Shown here: piece by piece, positions 53,489 to 62,700 of the stretch
How the letters are laid out: each line of letters opens with the position of its first letter
Numbering within the stretch: the first letter of the stretch is position 1
DNA from: CAMYOC01 sp963704875
GTDB lineage: Bacteria > Pseudomonadota > Gammaproteobacteria > Steroidobacterales > XN24
Reading direction: 5' to 3'
Assembly: GCA_963704875.1 (NCBI GenBank)
Contig: CAVPIA010000007.1
Location: 124,001 to 188,000, forward strand
DNA: 64,000 nucleotides
Translations under genes and position numbers: made by a program
The notes under the pieces: model-generated
Databases searched by the model: none
Told to the model about the DNA's origin: nothing
Seen by the model: only the letters and a program-made list of their open reading frames with translations

Positions 53489-54166
53489 CTAGTCTCCACC
53501 GCGGATTCCGAACATTGCCGATTCGCTCTTCTGCAATGCGCGGCGATAATGCCCGTAGGAGTCTTCGTAATCGTCCATTGACGCGCGCACGACTTCGGCA
53601 GCGCGTTCCCGACCATAGGTGCCGGTGATCTTGATTGACGAGTCCATCGCGTCGCTCATTTTGTAGGTCCCGAAGTAGTGCTTTATCCGTTGTACCTGGA
53701 TATCAGGAAGCTCTTCGAGTTCATTGACGTTGCTCCAGATGTAGTCGTTGCGCAGCACCGCGATAATCTTGTCGTCGGCTTCGCCATTGTCGAGCATCTG
53801 GATACCGCCGATGACCCGCGCGTCGAGCAAAATGCCACCACGATCGATGCGCCGTTCGCTGATCACACAAATATCCAGGGGATCGCCATCGGCCAGCTCG
53901 GCGCCAGGGGTCAGGTCGCGGACCCGGTCGCCGCAGAACGTCTGCGGGATAAATCCGTATAAGGCCGGCGGCTGCGCGGACGTTCGTTGCGGCCGATCGA
54001 CGATCGTATAGCCGGTCTCTTTGTCCACTTCGTATTTGACCAGATCAAAAGGCGTGATCTCGATAAACGCGCGCACATCAAGCGGCGGGTTTGTGCCAGG
54101 CGACAAGCCATGCCACGGATGGGGTCGCCAGCCATGAAACTCGGGTTTGGGATCTTGGTTGGACAC
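53489..54166 (-). CDS. ppa: Inorganic pyrophosphatase, family I
   Basis: 225 aa, longer than the about 175 aa E. coli enzyme. Hydrolyses pyrophosphate to drive biosynthesis. Active-site signature DGDPLDICVISE, with YGFIPQTFCGDRV and YKVEVDKETG-type substrate residues. Extra length is at the N-terminus (GWRPHPWHGLSPG) and C-terminus. Lies 20 bp after fabH on the same strand, an unusual partner. Confidence 0.94.
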   Translation of the reverse strand: MSNQDPKPEFHGWRPHPWHGLSPGTNPPLDVRAFIEITPFDLVKYEVDKETGYTIVDRPQRTSAQPPALYGFIPQTFCGDRVRDLTPGAELADGDPLDICVISERRIDRGGILLDARVIGGIQMLDNGEADDKIIAVLRNDYIWSNVNELEELPDIQVQRIKHYFGTYKMSDAMDSSIKITGTYGRERAAEVVRASMDDYEDSYGHYRRALQKSESAMFGIRGGD

Positions 54167-54186
54167 GTTCCTTACCTCGCTGGAAC

Positions 54187-55155
54187 CTAATAACGAACCA
54201 GGGCCGAGCCCCAGGTAAATCCGCCGCCAAATGCCTCTAGCAACAGCATTTCGCCACGTTTAATGCGTCCATCACGGACCGCGACATCCAGCGCCATGGG
54301 TACCGAGGCAGTCGATGTATTGCCATGTTCAGCGACAGTCAGAATGACGCGTTCCATCGGCATATCAAGCTTGCGTGCTGTCGCCTGGATAATGCGTATG
54401 TTGGCCTGATGCGGGATCAGCCAGTCGATATCCGATTTCTGCAACTGATTGGCTTCGAGGGTCTCGTCGACAATGCGACCCAGCGTGTTCACTGCAACCT
54501 TGAATACTTCGTTGCCACGCATCTGGATGTAGTCACGGCGTGCATGGAAGTCTTCAGGTTTTTTTGACACGCCGGAAGGGAAAAACAGCAGGTCTTTATA
54601 ACGGCCGTCGGCATGGATGTGTGTGGAGATAATGCCCGGTTCGTCGGCGGCTTTCAGGACCACCGCCCCGGCGCCGTCGCCGAACAACACGCAGGTATGA
54701 CGATCGGTCCAGTCGGTCAGTTTGGAAAGGGCCTCGGCACCCACGACCAGCGCGGTACGCGCCGCGCCACTGCGGATAAATTTGTCGGCCACGCTCAAGG
54801 CATAAATAAACCCGGTGCAGGCCGCCTCAAGACTGAAAGCCGGACATCCATGGATATCCAGCCGGTCCTGCAGCAGACACCCGACATTCGGGAACACCTG
54901 GTCCGGCGAAGTTGTGCCGACGATCAGCAAATCGATCTCCTCGGGCCCGACGCCTGCGTCCTCCATCGCCCGCCTTGCCGCATGCTCGGACATGTCGCAG
55001 GTGGTTTCATCGTCAGCACATATATGACGTCGCTCGATCCCGGTTCGCGTGCGGATCCACTCGTCGGTGGTATCGACCATCTTCTCCAGGTCTGCGTTGG
55101 TCAGGACACGCTCGGGAAGGTATCGGCCCGTGCCGGCTATGCGGGAATAGATCAA
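54187..55155 (-). CDS. fabH: 3-oxoacyl-ACP synthase III
   Basis: 322 aa. Condenses acetyl-CoA with malonyl-ACP to start fatty-acid synthesis. Catalytic triad Cys113 (LEAACTGF), His249 (IPHQANIRI) and Asn279 (AEHGNTSTASVP). Overlaps plsX by 4 bp. In E. coli fabD follows; here ppa does. Confidence 0.97.
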   Translation of the reverse strand: MIYSRIAGTGRYLPERVLTNADLEKMVDTTDEWIRTRTGIERRHICADDETTCDMSEHAARRAMEDAGVGPEEIDLLIVGTTSPDQVFPNVGCLLQDRLDIHGCPAFSLEAACTGFIYALSVADKFIRSGAARTALVVGAEALSKLTDWTDRHTCVLFGDGAGAVVLKAADEPGIISTHIHADGRYKDLLFFPSGVSKKPEDFHARRDYIQMRGNEVFKVAVNTLGRIVDETLEANQLQKSDIDWLIPHQANIRIIQATARKLDMPMERVILTVAEHGNTSTASVPMALDVAVRDGRIKRGEMLLLEAFGGGFTWGSALVRY

Positions 55156-56177
55156 TGCGCATCCTCCGGAATCTGTTGTCTGGTCATCAATTCGCCGATC
55201 TGCCCAGGCGCGTCTTTTCGGATCTCGATCAGCGCAGTTCGCAGCGCGTTTCGGAAAGCAACTTCATCGGCGCTCCCGTGGCTCTTGATCACAATGCCCT
55301 GCAAGCCTACCAGACTGGCACCGTTATACAGCCTCGGATCCAGTTTCGCCTGCAGGGAGCGCAACATCGGTTTCGCCACAAGCGTTGCCAGCTTCTGGCG
55401 CCAGGACTTTCCGGCCTCATCCTTTATCAACTGAAACAGCATTCGCACCAGCCCCTCCATGGTCTTCAACGCCACATTGCCGGTAAAGCCGTCTGTCACG
55501 ACGATGTCCACCCGCCCGGACATGATGTCATTACCCTCAACGAAACCGACGTAGTTCAGATCACTGGCCGTGAGTAGTTTTCCGGCCTCGCGTATCGCCT
55601 CGTTGCCCTTGTTGTCCTCGGTGCCGATATTTAGCAAGCCGACGCGCGGCCGCTCGACGCCGTGGAGTTCGGTGGCGATCACGGTGCCCATGACCGCGAA
55701 CTGCAACAGCTGGCTGGGGGAGCAGTCTGCGTTGGCGCCCAGATCCAGCATCTGGGTATGGCCATGGCGAGCCGGGATAGCCGATATGATGGCCGGGCGA
55801 TCAATCCCCGGCAGCGTCTTCAATACGAAACGCGATATCGCCATCAGCGCACCGGTGTTGCCGGCGCTCACGCAGGCGTGCGCCCGTCCTTGCTTGACCA
55901 GGTTGATAGCCACCCGCATCGACGAGTCTTTTTTTCGCCGCAGGGCGTCTGCCGGCGCCTCGTCCATGCCGACGATCTCGCTCGCGGCGACCAGTTCAAC
56001 ACGCGAACGCTGCCCGGACGGAAGCGGGCTGAGGAAGGGCGCAATCCGGTCAGGGTCTCCGACCAGAAGGATGGATACCCGGGGGTGTCGTTCGAGGAAC
56101 GCCAGGGACGCAGGCACGACCATCTCGGCCCCTGCGTCACCGCCCATTGCATCGATAGCGAGAACCGGCTGCTGCAT
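55152..56177 (-). CDS. plsX: Phosphate acyltransferase PlsX
   Basis: 341 aa. Makes acyl-phosphate from acyl-ACP for phospholipid synthesis. VLAIDAMGGDAGAEMVVPA start, CVSAGNTGALMAISRFVL, LDLGANADCSPSQLLQFA, GNDIMSGRVDIVVTDGFTGNVALK. Between rpmF and fabH as in E. coli. Confidence 0.97.
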   Translation of the reverse strand: MQQPVLAIDAMGGDAGAEMVVPASLAFLERHPRVSILLVGDPDRIAPFLSPLPSGQRSRVELVAASEIVGMDEAPADALRRKKDSSMRVAINLVKQGRAHACVSAGNTGALMAISRFVLKTLPGIDRPAIISAIPARHGHTQMLDLGANADCSPSQLLQFAVMGTVIATELHGVERPRVGLLNIGTEDNKGNEAIREAGKLLTASDLNYVGFVEGNDIMSGRVDIVVTDGFTGNVALKTMEGLVRMLFQLIKDEAGKSWRQKLATLVAKPMLRSLQAKLDPRLYNGASLVGLQGIVIKSHGSADEVAFRNALRTALIEIRKDAPGQIGELMTRQQIPEDAH

Positions 56178-56231
56178 TCCCGGTGCTCCGGTTGCGCGGC
56201 GCGACCGCCAGGCGGCGCCGCTCTCAATACT

Positions 56232-56429
56232 CTAGTTTTCTTCGTCTTCCGCCACAGGCGCCGTGGCCACTACTTTGCGTCCACGGTAGAAGCCGTCAGC
56301 GCTGACGTGGTGACGGCGATGCAGCTCGCCGGTCTTCGGTTCGATCGACACCGCCGGCTTCTTCAAGGCGTCATGCGAACGACGCATGTCGCGCCGCGCC
56401 GAACTTTTCCGATTCTGTTGTACAGCCAT
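56232..56429 (-). CDS. rpmF: Ribosomal protein bL32
   Basis: 65 aa, MAVQQNRKSSARRDMRRSHDAL start typical of L32, no Cys4 zinc motif (the zinc-free form), acidic tail. Upstream of plsX, downstream of yceD. Confidence 0.96.
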   Translation of the reverse strand: MAVQQNRKSSARRDMRRSHDALKKPAVSIEPKTGELHRRHHVSADGFYRGRKVVATAPVAEDEEN

Positions 56430-56473
56430 TTCAATCTCCTCATCCGGCTCGACGCAACAGCGTTCTGTCCGGT

Positions 56474-57007
56474 CTATCGTTTCAAATTCTTCAGAGCTGC
56501 GAAAGGACTCTCGGCGACAGCCGGCTCGTCACTTCGCTGTAGCGCGTCCAGCGTCCCGCGCAGCTCACCACAATCAGCCAGGTCTGTATGCATTGGCACC
56601 AGCGGCGTTGCCAGCAGCAGTTCATCCTCAAGCAATTCGCCAAGGCGAACCGGACCGGCCGTCAGCGGCCAGGCCTCCATCCGCTCAGGCGCCAGCTGCT
56701 CTTCGCCTTCTGCGGTCACCGCCAGGCTCAGCGCCTGATCCACTTCCACCACCACCGTTTCCAGACAACGCTGGCACTGGAGTGGCAAACTGGCAGACAC
56801 CCGACCGGTCACCGTGACCACGCCAGCGGCGCCTGCCAGAGGCGCCACCGAAACATCCACGCCGATTGCCCCGCCTGGATCCTCACCCGCCGCGGCTTCC
56901 GCAACCAACGCGGCGACACGCGGCCAGTCCCGGATCGGGACGCTAACACGCAACTCGCCCTGCACGGGCGCATCCGGTGAAAGAAGGTCCGTCAGGGCGA
57001 GCGGCAT
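56474..57007 (-). CDS. yceD: YceD (DUF177) family protein
   Basis: 177 aa, linked to 23S rRNA maturation in some organisms. The hallmark ASLPLQCQRCLETVVVEVDQ (CxxC, about residues 95-98) is present. Always next to rpmF, as here. Divergent from maf. Confidence 0.92.
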   Translation of the reverse strand: MPLALTDLLSPDAPVQGELRVSVPIRDWPRVAALVAEAAAGEDPGGAIGVDVSVAPLAGAAGVVTVTGRVSASLPLQCQRCLETVVVEVDQALSLAVTAEGEEQLAPERMEAWPLTAGPVRLGELLEDELLLATPLVPMHTDLADCGELRGTLDALQRSDEPAVAESPFAALKNLKR

Positions 57008-57102
57008 AATCGGCGAATATTATCCCGGATTGCTTTCACTGTCAAAGTTGTGGTCCACTGCAATCCCTTGTTTTTTAGACAGAAGTCTCCACTCCTGGGC
57101 AA

Positions 57103-57714
57103 ATGATTGCGTCGACATCAACCAACTCGGTCCCGGCCCTGGTGCTTGCGTCCAGCTCGCCCTACCGCCGCCAGCTGCTTGATCGGCTGGGGCTGGATTT
57201 CTCGGTAGATGCGCCACAGGTTGACGAGCGACCCCTGTCGGGGGAGGCGCCGGCCGTGCTGGTCGAGCGGCTGGCGCAGCTGAAAGCGCGCACTGTGGCG
57301 CATCGAAACCCCGGCGCTATCGTGATTGGCTCTGACCAGCTGGCGCTGCGGGACGACGAAGTGCTTGGGAAGCCCGGAACGGAGATAGCCGCGATAGATC
57401 AGTTGAGTCGCTGCTCCGGCAAGTCGGTCGAGTTCCTGACCGCGGTGGCGGTGATCGACGGACGCCAATCAAAAGCAGAATGCAGGACTCATCTGGATGT
57501 AACCCGGGTTGAGTTCCGAGCCTTGCAACCGGCCGAAATCAACGCCTATGTGGCTCGCGACAAGCCGCTGGATTGTGCCGGTGGATTTCGCTGCGAAGGA
57601 TTGGGTATCGCACTTTTCAAGCGGATTGATTCCAGCGACCCGACGGGCCTGATCGGGCTGCCGCTGATCTGGCTCTCAACGGCCTTGCGCGAGCTCGGCG
57701 TCGACCTGCTCTAG
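57103..57714 (+). CDS. maf: Maf-like nucleotide pyrophosphatase, YceF type
   Basis: 203 aa. Hydrolyses non-canonical nucleotides; the YceF branch prefers 7-methyl-GTP. LASSSPYRRQLLDRLGL, VIGSDQLALRD, and KPLDCAGGFRCEGLGIALF with DPTGLIGLPL are YceF-like. Its last 39 bp overlap the convergent HAD gene. Confidence 0.93.
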   Translation: MIASTSTNSVPALVLASSSPYRRQLLDRLGLDFSVDAPQVDERPLSGEAPAVLVERLAQLKARTVAHRNPGAIVIGSDQLALRDDEVLGKPGTEIAAIDQLSRCSGKSVEFLTAVAVIDGRQSKAECRTHLDVTRVEFRALQPAEINAYVARDKPLDCAGGFRCEGLGIALFKRIDSSDPTGLIGLPLIWLSTALRELGVDLL

Positions 57715-58368
57715 CCAGTCCGGGAGCCGCCCGACGCTGTTCAGGCAGGCGGCTGAAGCGAGCGTCCTGAGCCGGTCTTCTGAGTGGGCACCCCAGGTGA
57801 TGCCCAGGCTTGCAACCCCGGCGGCATGCGCCATCTGCAGATCATACTCGGTGTCTCCGATCATCAGAGTCGCTTGCGGACGGACATCCAGTTCATCCAT
57901 CAACTCGCGAAGCATCTGTGGATCCGGCTTGGATCTGGTCTCGTCAGCGGTACGGCTTGCATCGAAGGCATCGCTCAGCCCGGTCCGCTGCAGATCGTGA
58001 TCCAGGCCAGCCCGGCTTTTGCCCGTTGCGACCGCCAGGCTCCAGCCGCTGGCGCGCAGGCGACCGAGCGTATGTTCTACCCCCGGATACAACGCTGAAC
58101 GATCGCGCTCCCTGAGCACAAAGTGCTCCCGATAGCGGTCGACAAACGGCAGATACGAGCTGGCATCCAGTTCCGGAAACAAGGCGGTCCAGGATTCCTT
58201 CAAACCCAGACCGATGATGTCTCTGATCGCGTCCGAACTGCGCTCCGGCAGGCCAAGCTCGCGGATAGCGGCCCGGGCTGCCCGCACAATAGACGCGGTC
58301 GAATCCATTAGCGTGCCGTCCCAGTCGAAGACGAGCAACCGCAATTGCCGCCGGTCAGCCGGATTCAA
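57676..58368 (-). CDS. HAD-family phosphatase (Gph/PpaX-like)
   Basis: 230 aa. Motif I VFDWDGTLMDS, motif II VATGKSRAG, motif III with KPDPQML and IGDTEYDLQMAHAAG. Resembles phosphoglycolate phosphatase. Starts overlapping the rluC stop by 4 bp, so coupled with rluC; the 3' end overlaps maf antiparallel. Confidence 0.9.
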   Translation of the reverse strand: MNPADRRQLRLLVFDWDGTLMDSTASIVRAARAAIRELGLPERSSDAIRDIIGLGLKESWTALFPELDASSYLPFVDRYREHFVLRERDRSALYPGVEHTLGRLRASGWSLAVATGKSRAGLDHDLQRTGLSDAFDASRTADETRSKPDPQMLRELMDELDVRPQATLMIGDTEYDLQMAHAAGVASLGITWGAHSEDRLRTLASAACLNSVGRLPDWLEQVDAELAQGR

Positions 58369-59333
58369 CGCGGTGCCTCCAGCCGGTCGACGACCTCACG
58401 CAGGTCCACGGGCAGTGGTGCGCTATACGCCCTCCACTCGCCGCTGCCAGGATCCTCAAACGCCAGCGCGTGCGCATGCAGGAACATACGCTTGAGCCCG
58501 AGTCGGGACATCTGACGGTTGAATACCGGATCGCCGTACTTTTCGTCGCCGGCCACCGGGTGACCGGCCGCCTCCGCCTGAACCCGGATCTGGTGGGTCC
58601 GACCGGTCAACAGACTCACTTCCATCAGTGTCGCTCGCGAAAAAGACTGCAGTGGCCGGAATCGACTGGCCGAGGCCTTGCCCTCCGCGCCTACCTCGAC
58701 ATGACGCTCACCGTCACGCCGCTGGTGGGTGCTCAGGTGGTCTTCCAGCAGCACTTTGCCGAGCTGCCAGTCGCCGCGGACCAGGGTCATATAGTTTTTT
58801 TCCATTGAACCGGCCCGCAGCAGGACATGCAGGCTGCGCAAATAGCTGCGCCGCTTCGCGATCAGCAGACAGCCGCTGGTCTCGCGGTCCAGGCGATGGA
58901 CCAGCTCCAGATAATGACAGTCGGGTCTGCTTGCGCGCAGCGCTTCGATTACGCCGTAGCTCAAGCCACTGCCACCATGCACCGCCATGCCTGACGGCTT
59001 GTCCAGCACCAGCAGCTGTTTGTCTTCGAAAATGACCCGGCTGGAAAGGTATTCGAGCGCCGCCGGGGAGGGCCTGGACCGTTCATCATCAGTCTTTGCG
59101 CTCAGCCGGACAGGAGGCACCCGGACCATGTCTCCGGGCTGAAGCCGATAGGCGGGGCCTATCCGGCCCTTGTTCACCCGCACCTCGCCTTTGCGCAGCA
59201 TCCTGTAGATTCGGCTCTTGGGCAGGCCCTTGAGCTTTGTGGCAAGAAAATTGTCAATCCGCTGACCGGCCTGATCATCGCTGATGGTCACGAACTCTAC
59301 CGACACGTTTCGGTTTGTCTGCCCGGCAGTCAA
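58365..59333 (-). CDS. rluC: 23S rRNA pseudouridine synthase RluC
   Basis: 322 aa. Makes pseudouridine at 955/2504/2580 in E. coli. N-terminal S4 domain (QRIDNFLATKLKGLPKSRIYRMLRKGEVRVNKGR), catalytic Asp in LVHRLDRETSGCLL, TGRTHQIRVQAEAAGHPVAGDEKYG. Divergent from rne as in E. coli. Confidence 0.95.
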   Translation of the reverse strand: MTAGQTNRNVSVEFVTISDDQAGQRIDNFLATKLKGLPKSRIYRMLRKGEVRVNKGRIGPAYRLQPGDMVRVPPVRLSAKTDDERSRPSPAALEYLSSRVIFEDKQLLVLDKPSGMAVHGGSGLSYGVIEALRASRPDCHYLELVHRLDRETSGCLLIAKRRSYLRSLHVLLRAGSMEKNYMTLVRGDWQLGKVLLEDHLSTHQRRDGERHVEVGAEGKASASRFRPLQSFSRATLMEVSLLTGRTHQIRVQAEAAGHPVAGDEKYGDPVFNRQMSRLGLKRMFLHAHALAFEDPGSGEWRAYSAPLPVDLREVVDRLEAPR

Positions 59334-59373
59334 AATATTCCCCTTTTCAGGACCTTATGCGAGATCATTGTCG

Positions 59374-59403
59374 TTGATTGAGAGGGCGATGCGTTGCTAT
59401 AGT
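59374..59403 (+). promoter_or_regulatory. rne: Candidate sigma-70 promoter of rne
   Basis: TTGATT (59374-59379), 18-bp spacer, TATAGT (59398-59403). It would give an about 350-nt leader, close to the 361-nt leader of E. coli rne. Confidence 0.6.
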
Positions 59404-59409
59404 ACCGGC

Positions 59410-59759
59410 CGAGCGACGCCCGAGCCGCAGTTTACGCTGGCAATAGGTCGGTCGCGAGACGGAATACACGTGGCGACCCGGCAAACGTCGGATCGCCGTA
59501 GTTGTTGGAATTGAACGTTCAATCCATCGAGATGCCGAGGAACCGGGCGCAGCGGCCACGAGCCACGCGCGCCACAAACGGACTCAGGCAGGACCAGACA
59601 CTATGATGACAATCCTTTTGCTGACGCTCGCATTGACTGCAGGCGCATGGCTTTATGTGAGAGGCCGGGGCCACCGTGGCCCCGGACACTTTGCGGTTGT
59701 TATGTCGATCCCCGCCCGTTCCGGTTTCACGGCTTTTGCACTGACAAGAGCTGATTACA
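59410..59759 (+). promoter_or_regulatory. rne: Long 5' leader of rne with strong hairpin
   Basis: The 59334-59759 stretch has no credible gene. Within the presumed leader, CCGGGGCC (59665-59672), loop ACCGT, GGCCCCGG (59678-59685) form a perfect 8-bp hairpin about 75 bases before the start codon. In E. coli, leader hairpins let RNase E cleave and limit its own mRNA; a similar role is inferred. A reading frame from 59603 overlaps the rne start and is rejected. Confidence 0.6.
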
Positions 59760-62700
59760 ATGAAAAGAATGCTTGTAAACGCAACTCAGGAAGAAGAGTT
59801 GCGCGTGGCCATGGTCGATGGTCAGAGGTTGATAGACCTCGATATCGAAACGCCGGCCAGGGAACAGAAAAAGGCCAACATATATAAGGGCCGGATTACC
59901 CGCATCGAGCCCAGTCTCGAAGCAGCCTTCGTCGAATACGGTTCCACCCGACACGGCTTTCTGCCGCTAAAGGAAATCTCCAGCGAGTACTTCATCGCCG
60001 GGGCGGATACCAGCGGGCGCGTCAATATCCGGGATGTGCTTAAAGAAGGCCAGGACATCGTCGTCCAGGTAGAGAAAGAGGAGCGCGGCAACAAGGGTGC
60101 CGCGCTGACCACCTTTCTGAGCCTCGCCGGACGTTTCCTGGTCCTGATGCCCAACAATCCCAGAGCCGGCGGTGTTTCAAGACGCATTACCGGCGCTGAC
60201 CGGGATGAAGTCCGGGATGCCTTGAAGGAGGTTGAAATCCCAGAGGGCATGGGCGCCATCGTGCGTACCGCAGGTGTAGGTCGCGGCAATGAAGAACTGC
60301 AGTGGGACCTGGACTATCTGCTGCAGGTTTGGGAAGCAGTCAAGACCTCAGCAGTCCAGCGGCCCGCACCTTTCCTGATCTATCAGGAAAGCAATACCAT
60401 CATCCGCGCGCTACGCGATCATTTCTCCAACGATGTGGGCGAGATCCTGATTGATGGCGACACTGCCTTCAAGGAAGCGCAGGAATTCGTCGAACGAGTG
60501 ATGCCGCACAATCAGCGCAAGCTGAAGTTTTATCAGGACCCGGTCCCTCTGTTCACCCGCTTCCAGATCGAGAGTCAGATCGAATCCGCGTTCGCTCATT
60601 CCGTCGATCTGCCATCCGGCGGCAGCGTCGTCATTGACCACACCGAGGCACTGGTCTCGATCGATATCAACTCCGCCCGGTCGACCAAGGGCGAAGACAT
60701 CGAAGCGACTGCACTGAACACGAACCTGGAAGCCGCGGAGGAGATTCCACGCCAATTGCGATTGCGTGACCTCGGCGGGCTGATTGTGATCGACTTTATC
60801 GATATGGGGCCGCAAAAGGCCCAGCGAGAAGTCGAGAACCGCCTGCGGGATGCGGTGAAAATGGATCGGGCGAGAATCCAGATCGGACGTATCTCGAAAT
60901 TCGGCCTGCTTGAGATGTCGCGCCAGCGGCTGCGGCCATCACTCGGCGAATCGGCGCATAGTATCTGTCCCCGCTGTCTCGGACGCGGCACTGTCCGCGG
61001 CGTGGAGTCGCTGTCGCTGTCTATCCTGCGGCTGTTGGGCGAGGAAGCGCGTAAGGATCGCACCTCCAAGATCATCGCCGAATTGCCAATCGATGTCGCG
61101 ACATACCTGCTCAACGAGAAGCGCGACTGGTTGACGACCATCGAGCAACGCGAGCAAGTGGAGATGGTGATTGTTCCGCGCAGCAATCTGGAATCACCCC
61201 ACTACCAACTGCGCCGCGTTCGCGACGATGCGGCCACCTTGCCGGAGAACGCGCCGGTCAGCTACATGTTGCCCGAGTCTGAGGCTGAGACCAGTGACGT
61301 AATTGAACGCGCTATTCGCAATCAGCCGATGGCGCAAAAACCGGCGGTCGGTAACATCGTTCCAAGCACGCCTGCACCGACCCCGACACACCGTAGTGCT
61401 CAAAGCGCTGGTGACGCAAGACCGGAGCGGCCAGGACTGATTGCGCGGTTGCTTGCCTGGTTCCGGACGACGGGCGAGGAATCGAAGACTGCTCGTTCCA
61501 GATCAAAAGCAGATGCCGGCAAAGACAAACGCAAGTCGTCTGGCGGCGATACCAAATCAGACAAGCGCGGCGGTCGCGGTGGCCAGCAGAGTCGCTCGCG
61601 AGATCGCAATCGCTCCAGCAGAGACAAGGCCCGCGGCGACGGTGAGGCGCGTTCCGCTAGCAATCGCGGCCGGCGCAAGAAAGGGCCACGGTCCGGATCG
61701 CAGGACAAGACTCAGCAGGCGAACGCCAGCGATACCGATTCCAAGCCAGGCCCGAACCAGAACGAAGCTGGCCCCGCCGCACAGGGCGAGGACGGCAAAC
61801 CACGCAGCCGTCGGGGTGGACGGCGGCGGCGTCGGGGTGGGCGCAAACGTAATCAGAATGCGGCAGCGAACAGCGCCGACGGTCAGCAGCAATCTGGAGC
61901 GCCAGCCCAGAATCAAGGCCAGAATCAAGGCCAGAATCAGGGCCAGAATCAGTCCCAGAACCAGCCCGAGAATCAGGCGCCAAAGCCGGCGCAGAAGGAC
62001 GCCAGCGGCGAATCGGGTGCACGGCAGGGCGCAGAGAATCGGTCGGGCGAAACCCAGACAGATCGCAACGCCGAGACAACGGGCACTGCCAGGCCAGCAC
62101 CTGCAGCACAGACCAGACCACCAGCACCGACTCACGACGCAGCAGGGTCAGAGCAGAAATCGGCTGCACAAAAACCCGAGCGCCAGGAACAAGGCGCTGG
62201 CAAAAACGGTGCCGCTGACAAAGATGGCGCGGCCGCTGGGCAAAGCGCCCGCGGGTCAACTGCAGCAGCAGCTAAACGCAGCGACGCGCCTGGCGTGGAC
62301 AAGGCACCTGCTCCGACCCGACAGCCCGAATCCTCGACGGCCCAGGCGAAGTCGCAAGGCTTACAGGACTCATCAGCGCGGCGGCCAGATTCGCGCCCAC
62401 AACCGCCTGCCGACAGCAGCAAGGAATCGCCCAGACCGGAATCGGTGGCGACATCGGCACCGGCAGCAAAGCCATCGCCAGGCAGCGCCACAGCCCCCAG
62501 GCCGGTATCTGGTGCTGCGACTGGCCCGGCGCCGGAACAAAAACAGCGTCCAGCATCGCCGCCCGCTGAATACTCCGGCTCTGCGCCGGCCAGACCGGCG
62601 GCACCCGTCCCGCCCACGGTTTCGGCGTCCGCGCAGACTGCGCCCTCGCCGTCACCATCGGCCCGGGCGGCAACGACAGCTACTGATGCGAGCCCGGCGA

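Noticed and set aside
59603..59887. 94-codon frame starting upstream of rne
   Set aside because: Overlaps the conserved rne N-terminus in another phase; the hydrophobic start is too short and its tail is rne shadow. A leader peptide cannot be fully excluded.
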